Assembly: GCA_017532145.1 (NCBI GenBank)
Contig: JAFXJR010000025.1
Span: 1-34,000 of the forward strand
From: Lachnospiraceae bacterium
GTDB lineage: Bacteria; Bacillota; Clostridia; Lachnospirales; Lachnospiraceae
Reading direction: 5' to 3'
Length of the DNA: 34,000 nucleotides
Position 1 is the first letter of the stretch. Each line of letters begins with the position of its first letter. Both the position numbers and the translations under genes were made by a program. Below the pieces are notes generated by a model that worked only from the letters and a program-made list of their open reading frames with translations, was not told where the DNA came from and ran no database searches. Shown piece after piece: positions 33,182 through 34,000 of the stretch.

Positions 33182-33201
33182 TACAAAAGTTGTATTTTTT
33201 T
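33182..33201 (+). terminator. weak terminator after the kinase-like gene
   Basis: TACAA (33182-33186), loop AAG, TTGTA (33190-33194), followed by a run of seven T. Short AT stem, so the call is modest. Confidence 0.45.
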
Positions 33202-33222
33202 CCATCCAATCTCTTATCCCTA

Positions 33223-33251
33223 TTGCCTGTTTTGACACATTATGCTAGAAT
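33223..33251 (+). promoter_or_regulatory. promoter of the ACT-domain gene
   Basis: TTGCCT (33223-33228), 17 bases, TAGAAT (33246-33251) with the TGC extension in front. It lies about 75 bases before the start codon. The motif TATGCTAGAATA is shared with the dapF promoter at 25044, another gene of the aspartate family. Confidence 0.7.
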
Positions 33252-33326
33252 ATCCACCAGTGGAATACAAATGTACGCAACACAGAAACATTTACTGCCG
33301 GAAATGGTAATGGGAAGGGTGTTTGA

Positions 33327-33782
33327 ATGGATACAGTGAATGGGTATTATATGGTAAGGAAAAAGGCAGTACCAGAGGTTCTTTTAAAGGTAGTAGAAGC
33401 AAAACGGCTTTTGGAAACAGGCAGGGTAGTCAGCATCCATGATGCTGTGGAGCAGGTAGGGATTAGCCGCAGTTCCTTTTATAAATATAAGGATGATATT
33501 TTCCAGTTCCATGATACTTCTCAAGGAACTACCCTTACCTTGACCTTTCAGATGAATGACGAGTTGGGGTTGTTGTCGGATGTGTTGAAGACGATTGCCA
33601 GATTTAAGGCAAATATCCTTACGATTCATCAAAGTATTCCCATTAATGGGATTGCTTCTTTAAGTCTGAGTGTTCAGGTACTTCCTGCTGCCGGGGATTT
33701 ATCAGGGTTGTTGGATGCCTTGGAGCGGCATCAGGGCGTACATGCAGTAAAAATGCTGGCGAAGGAGTCGGCTGTTCCTTAG
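33327..33782 (+). CDS. ACT domain-containing regulatory protein (PheB/UPF0735-like)
   Basis: 151 residues. The N-terminal part reads as a helix-turn-helix-like region, ETGRVVSIHDAVEQVGISRSSFYKYKDDIF. A C-terminal ACT domain follows: GTTLTLTFQMNDELGLLSDVLKTIARFKANILTIHQSI with INGIASLSLSVQ, the fold that binds amino acids in feedback-controlled enzymes. The gene precedes homoserine dehydrogenase, a usual neighbour, so it probably senses an aspartate-family or aromatic amino acid. GGGAAGGG precedes the ATG. Its stop codon is part of the stem-loop described next. Confidence 0.87.
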   Translation: MDTVNGYYMVRKKAVPEVLLKVVEAKRLLETGRVVSIHDAVEQVGISRSSFYKYKDDIFQFHDTSQGTTLTLTFQMNDELGLLSDVLKTIARFKANILTIHQSIPINGIASLSLSVQVLPAAGDLSGLLDALERHQGVHAVKMLAKESAVP

Positions 33783-33840
33783 CCTTAACGAGTACATCAA
33801 ATAATGAATCACTGATTCATTGGCTAAGGTGTGATTTTCT
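33777..33840 (+). terminator. nested stem-loop at the end of the ACT gene, ahead of hom
   Basis: Outer stem CCTTAGCC (33777-33784) / GGCTAAGG (33822-33829) includes the stop codon; the inner palindrome AATGAATCA-C-TGATTCATT is at 33803-33821. TGTGATTTTCTG follows. It may stop transcription partly or act as an attenuator for hom. Confidence 0.6.
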
Positions 33841-33867
33841 GTGTATATAGCAAAAAATACAAGTACT

Positions 33868-33942
33868 GACCATAGAAAAACGTAGTGGTAACGATATGTG
33901 GAAGGATGCTCATTAACAGGGATAATGACTGCGAAAGGAGAC
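33868..33942 (-). repeat. possible degenerate fragment of the 134-bp repeat
   Basis: GACCATAGAAAAACGTAGTG resembles GACCATACAAAATGTAGTGA of the copy at 9651, and ACTGCGAAAGG near the end resembles ACTGCGAAGG there. The terminal GTTAC sequence is missing, so this is a weak call. Confidence 0.35.
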
Positions 33943-33951
33943 AAGAATAGA

Positions 33952-34000
33952 ATGATTAATATAGCAGTATTAGGATACGGTACAGTAGGAAGTGGAGTAG
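33952..34000 (+). CDS. hom: homoserine dehydrogenase, N-terminal fragment
   Basis: Cut by the window end. Only MINIAVLGYGTVGSGV is visible, the NAD(P)-binding glycine loop GxGxxG at the start of homoserine dehydrogenase. GAAAGGAG lies 11 bases before the ATG. The position behind an ACT-domain gene agrees with hom, which makes homoserine for threonine and methionine. The rest of the sequence is outside the window. Confidence 0.85.
   Translation, partial: MINIAVLGYGTVGSGV

Noticed and set aside
1..34000. CRISPR array, tRNA or rRNA genes
   Set aside because: No regularly spaced direct repeats, no cloverleaf with a CCA-type 3' end, and no rRNA-like stretches were seen by eye.

Overview
The window looks like chromosomal DNA from a gut-type Firmicute, most likely a Lachnospiraceae/Blautia-like clostridium. 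This rests on the strong AGGAGG ribosome binding sites, TTGACA/TATAAT promoters, the ecfA1-ecfA2-ecfT-truA-rplM-rpsI gene order, diaminopimelate synthesis through an LL-diaminopimelate aminotransferase (dapL), the GatCAB amidotransferase, and the gene families present. Genus is inference. No rRNA, tRNA or CRISPR array was seen.

Region by region. (1) 1-4113: housekeeping block with the energising module of an ECF vitamin transporter (ecfA1 partial, ecfA2, ecfT), truA, a structured spacer with a consensus promoter, then rplM-rpsI and their terminator. (2) About 4080-8770: a compact integrative element of about 4.7 kb sitting in the rpsI terminator. It has a tyrosine integrase (frameshifted near its N-terminus), an excisionase-like protein, a winged-helix Rep-like protein and a small HTH regulator on the minus strand. 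Two uncharacterised cargo genes lie on the plus strand. A 12-bp repeat (AACCCTTGGAAA) marks the probable att sites. (3) 8820-9726: wreck of a DpnII-type restriction-modification system, with a methyltransferase that lost its start codon and reading frame and a nuclease cut short by a dispersed repeat.

(4) 9727-21414: a carbohydrate-uptake locus. It contains a YesM-type sensor kinase, an AraC-type response regulator and a lipoprotein binding protein in one overlapping operon, followed by a second binding protein, two ABC permeases (no ATPase here), a Gfo/Idh/MocA oxidoreductase, a cytoplasmic GH29 alpha-L-fucosidase and a GNAT_C-type acyltransferase-like protein. Together they suggest import and intracellular trimming of a fucosylated glycan. 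(5) 21415-23749: terminator and repeats around a minus-strand RtcB RNA ligase, plus a complete small minus-strand transcription unit encoding a 23-residue peptide. (6) 23750-34000: a ComEC-like metallo-beta-lactamase lipoprotein, dapF, dapL, gatCAB, a small exported protein, an ArsB/NhaD-type ion transporter, a cytidylate-kinase-like protein, an ACT-domain protein and the start of homoserine dehydrogenase (hom).

Two dispersed repeat families connect the accessory parts. One is about 134 bp with GTAACTGTTCA/TGAATAGTTAC ends: three full copies, one truncated and one doubtful. The other is about 65-70 bp with two copies that bracket rtcB. The least explained pieces are the cargo pair on the mobile element, the small-peptide transcript at 23.1-23.5 kb and the 134-bp repeat family.
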